In this document: piece by piece, positions 6,077 to 6,470 of the stretch
Numbering within the stretch: position 1 is the stretch's first letter
Layout: each line of letters begins with the position of its first letter
Assembly: GCA_029240015.1 (NCBI GenBank)
Contig: JARBTU010000102.1
Coordinates: 1 to 6,470, forward strand
Length of the DNA stretch: 6,470 nt
Direction: 5' to 3'
Source of the DNA: Oscillospiraceae bacterium
GTDB lineage: Bacteria > Bacillota > Clostridia > Oscillospirales > Ruminococcaceae
Notes under the pieces: generated by a model
Told to the model about the DNA's origin: nothing
Database searches by the model: none
Seen by the model: only the letters and a program-made list of their open reading frames with translations
Program-made: the position numbers and the translations under genes

Positions 6077-6470
6077 TTATTTTGCTCCAAACAGTTTATC
6101 TATCGCATAACCTTTTCCAAACATGATGTCATATTGCAACAGGTTGTGTTTGGCGATATAATCTTTGGCTTCTGCGGAAATATCATAAGTTGGGGTTCCG
6201 TCTTTGTTTAAATAAAAACCTTGCGACGCGCCCCTGAAGGATTCTCTTTGCTGAAGCAAATAATCAAAATACAAAGGTTTCTGCAAGTTAAAAGTATCGT
6301 CTATTAGAGGGGTAAGCTGATACAAACTAATTTGGTCTACCTTTATTTGCTTTTGCTCCATGTTGTTCCATACTACGAAAGGCGTTGTGTAAAGTTTGGC
6401 ATTGTTAGCCACACTTTCATCAGGGTCGCCGGTATATCCCCCTGCCACATAGGATTTATTAATATTCCCA
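6077..6470 (-). CDS. LTA synthase/phosphoglycerol transferase-like protein (sulfatase fold), partial, N-terminus outside the window
   Basis: The minus-strand frame is open from the right edge to a TAA at 6079-6077, giving the last 131 residues. A GTG at 6448 in this frame is an internal valine: the frame stays open to the edge and no ribosome binding site precedes it. The visible part matches the end of the extracellular catalytic domain in LtaS/MdoB-type enzymes of the alkaline phosphatase superfamily. It shows L-Y-T-T-P-F-V-V-W-N-N near the start, a stretch resembling the I-S-x-x-x-L-T-P-L-I-D helix, and a terminal L-L-Q-Y-D-I-M-F-G-K-G-Y. Such enzymes move glycerol-phosphate from phosphatidylglycerol onto lipoteichoic acid or another envelope glycan. 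The membrane segments, catalytic threonine and metal ligands lie outside the window, so the exact substrate and activity are open. It ends at the terminator shared with hflX. Confidence 0.72.
   Translation of the reverse strand, partial: GNINKSYVAGGYTGDPDESVANNAKLYTTPFVVWNNMEQKQIKVDQISLYQLTPLIDDTFNLQKPLYFDYLLQQRESFRGASQGFYLNKDGTPTYDISAEAKDYIAKHNLLQYDIMFGKGYAIDKLFGAK

Noticed and set aside
1..6470. CRISPR array, tRNA, rRNA, insertion sequence, toxin-antitoxin or defence system
   Set aside because: No regularly spaced repeats, cloverleaf-forming segments, transposase motifs, terminal inverted repeats or small paired genes were seen; nearly all of the DNA is accounted for by six genes and their control regions.

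Overview
The window looks like chromosomal DNA of a low-GC Gram-positive bacterium, probably in the Clostridia or a related Firmicutes lineage. The reasons are AT-rich intergenic DNA, Shine-Dalgarno sites of the GGAGG/AAGGAG type, GTG starts, sigma-A-like promoters (several with an extended -10), intrinsic terminators, and a gene set of nadB-nadC, hflX, a wall-type glycosyltransferase and an LtaS-like sulfatase-fold enzyme. No species can be named from the sequence alone.

Layout: (1) 1-906, minus strand, is the N-terminal 302 residues of a multi-pass O-antigen ligase/polymerase-like (Wzy_C) membrane protein that runs off the left edge. (2) 907-1135 is a divergent regulatory region with back-to-back promoters. 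(3) 1136-2149, plus strand, is a GT-A family 2 glycosyltransferase. (4) 2152-2183 is a terminator that works in both directions between convergent genes. (5) 2205-4508, minus strand, is a two-gene operon, nadB-nadC, for de novo NAD synthesis. (6) 4509-4767 is a second divergent regulatory region. (7) 4768-6015, plus strand, is hflX, a ribosome-associated GTPase. (8) 6029-6061 is a second two-way terminator. (9) 6077-6470, minus strand, is the C-terminal 131 residues of an LTA synthase/phosphoglycerol transferase-like protein that runs off the right edge.

The genes fall into two functional groups. Envelope glycan or teichoic-acid-type genes lie at both ends (ligase/polymerase, glycosyltransferase, LtaS-like enzyme). 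Between them lie housekeeping genes: NadB and NadC catalyse the first and third steps from aspartate to nicotinic acid mononucleotide, and HflX rescues or splits stalled ribosomes. The NadA step is not encoded in the window. The polymerase gene is visibly more AT-rich than the nad and hflX genes.

I found no CRISPR array, tRNA, rRNA, insertion sequence or convincing undescribed system. The second-look items are small: a nadB start codon abutting its only Shine-Dalgarno-like sequence, a trimmed NadB C-terminus, a G7 tract and a 10-bp tandem duplication inside the polymerase gene, symmetric elements in the promoter regions, and an exact 14-bp in-frame repeat in hflX.
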